This document shows, piece by piece, positions 33,437-33,439 of a stretch of DNA of 33,439 bases. The stretch lies in contig JAPKYX010000129.1 in assembly GCA_026394075.1 (NCBI GenBank), positions 1 through 33,439 on the forward strand, written 5' to 3'. Position 1 is the first letter of the stretch. Each line of letters opens with the position of its first letter. Origin of the DNA: Acidobacteriota bacterium (GTDB lineage Bacteria > Acidobacteriota > Terriglobia > Bryobacterales > Bryobacteraceae). The position numbers and the translations under genes are program-made. Below the pieces are notes generated by a model, which had not been told where the DNA came from, did not search any database, and was given only the letters and a program-made list of their open reading frames with translations.

Positions 33437-33439
33437 TGG

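Noticed and set aside
1-33439. CRISPR arrays, tRNA/rRNA genes, insertion sequences and phage genes
   Set aside because: I saw no spaced repeats of CRISPR length, no tRNA or rRNA sequence, and no transposase, integrase or phage structural protein. VapBC alone is not evidence of a mobile element.

Overview
The window reads as chromosomal DNA from an Acidobacteriota bacterium, most likely of the Solibacteres/Bryobacterales type. The indicators are high-GC coding sequence, an Oar-like TonB-dependent receptor with an N-terminal carboxypeptidase-regulatory domain, a divergently transcribed VWFA-related 'Acidobacterial domain' protein, a second secreted protein made of carboxypeptidase-regulatory repeats, and several secreted proteins of unknown function typical of that phylum. 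I see no rRNA, tRNA, CRISPR array, insertion sequence or phage gene. The taxon is an inference from gene families and I did not test it.

Layout. 1-230: the end of a gene whose protein resembles terpenoid-cyclase/prenyltransferase toroid proteins. 426-5949: a three-gene heavy-metal (HME) RND efflux operon, outer-membrane channel, lipoprotein adaptor and pump, with tight or overlapping junctions. 5996-6067: four 18-bp tandem repeats ending just before a DUF418 membrane protein gene. 7395-9039 (minus): a TetR regulator and a secreted epoxide-hydrolase-like enzyme, separated by a 72-bp nested palindrome and preceded by a TetR-type operator. 9184-10647: a Tat-exported sulfatase. 10696-11359: a VapBC toxin-antitoxin pair. 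11369-14026 (minus): two secreted proteins. 14025-14546: a Nudix hydrolase whose start codon overlaps the start codon of the gene on the other strand.

14643-16095 (minus) is a nucleotide/RNA housekeeping operon: a 49-residue membrane protein, RNase PH and the RdgB house-cleaning pyrophosphatase. 16130-18308 carries a lipoprotein and a TgpA-type transglutaminase. trpD (minus) follows, and diverges across only 19 bp from sucC-sucD-ndk and a ureidoglycolate-lyase-like gene. 22378-30072 holds a secreted protein, the TonB-dependent receptor (which carries a clear frameshift near its 3' end) and the VWFA protein. The window ends with an FAD protein, a TlpA-like thioredoxin and an AMP-forming acyl-CoA synthetase. 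The last 23 bp of the synthetase gene are tandemly duplicated.

No unknown multi-gene system stands out. The most notable signals are in the DNA itself: -10-like hexamers placed 6-7 nt before start codons that lack ribosome binding sites (suggesting leaderless mRNAs), palindromic or shared start regions between divergent genes, the nested palindrome, the 18-bp repeats, the duplicated gene end with a TAATG restart frame, and the TonB receptor frameshift supported by its downstream terminator.
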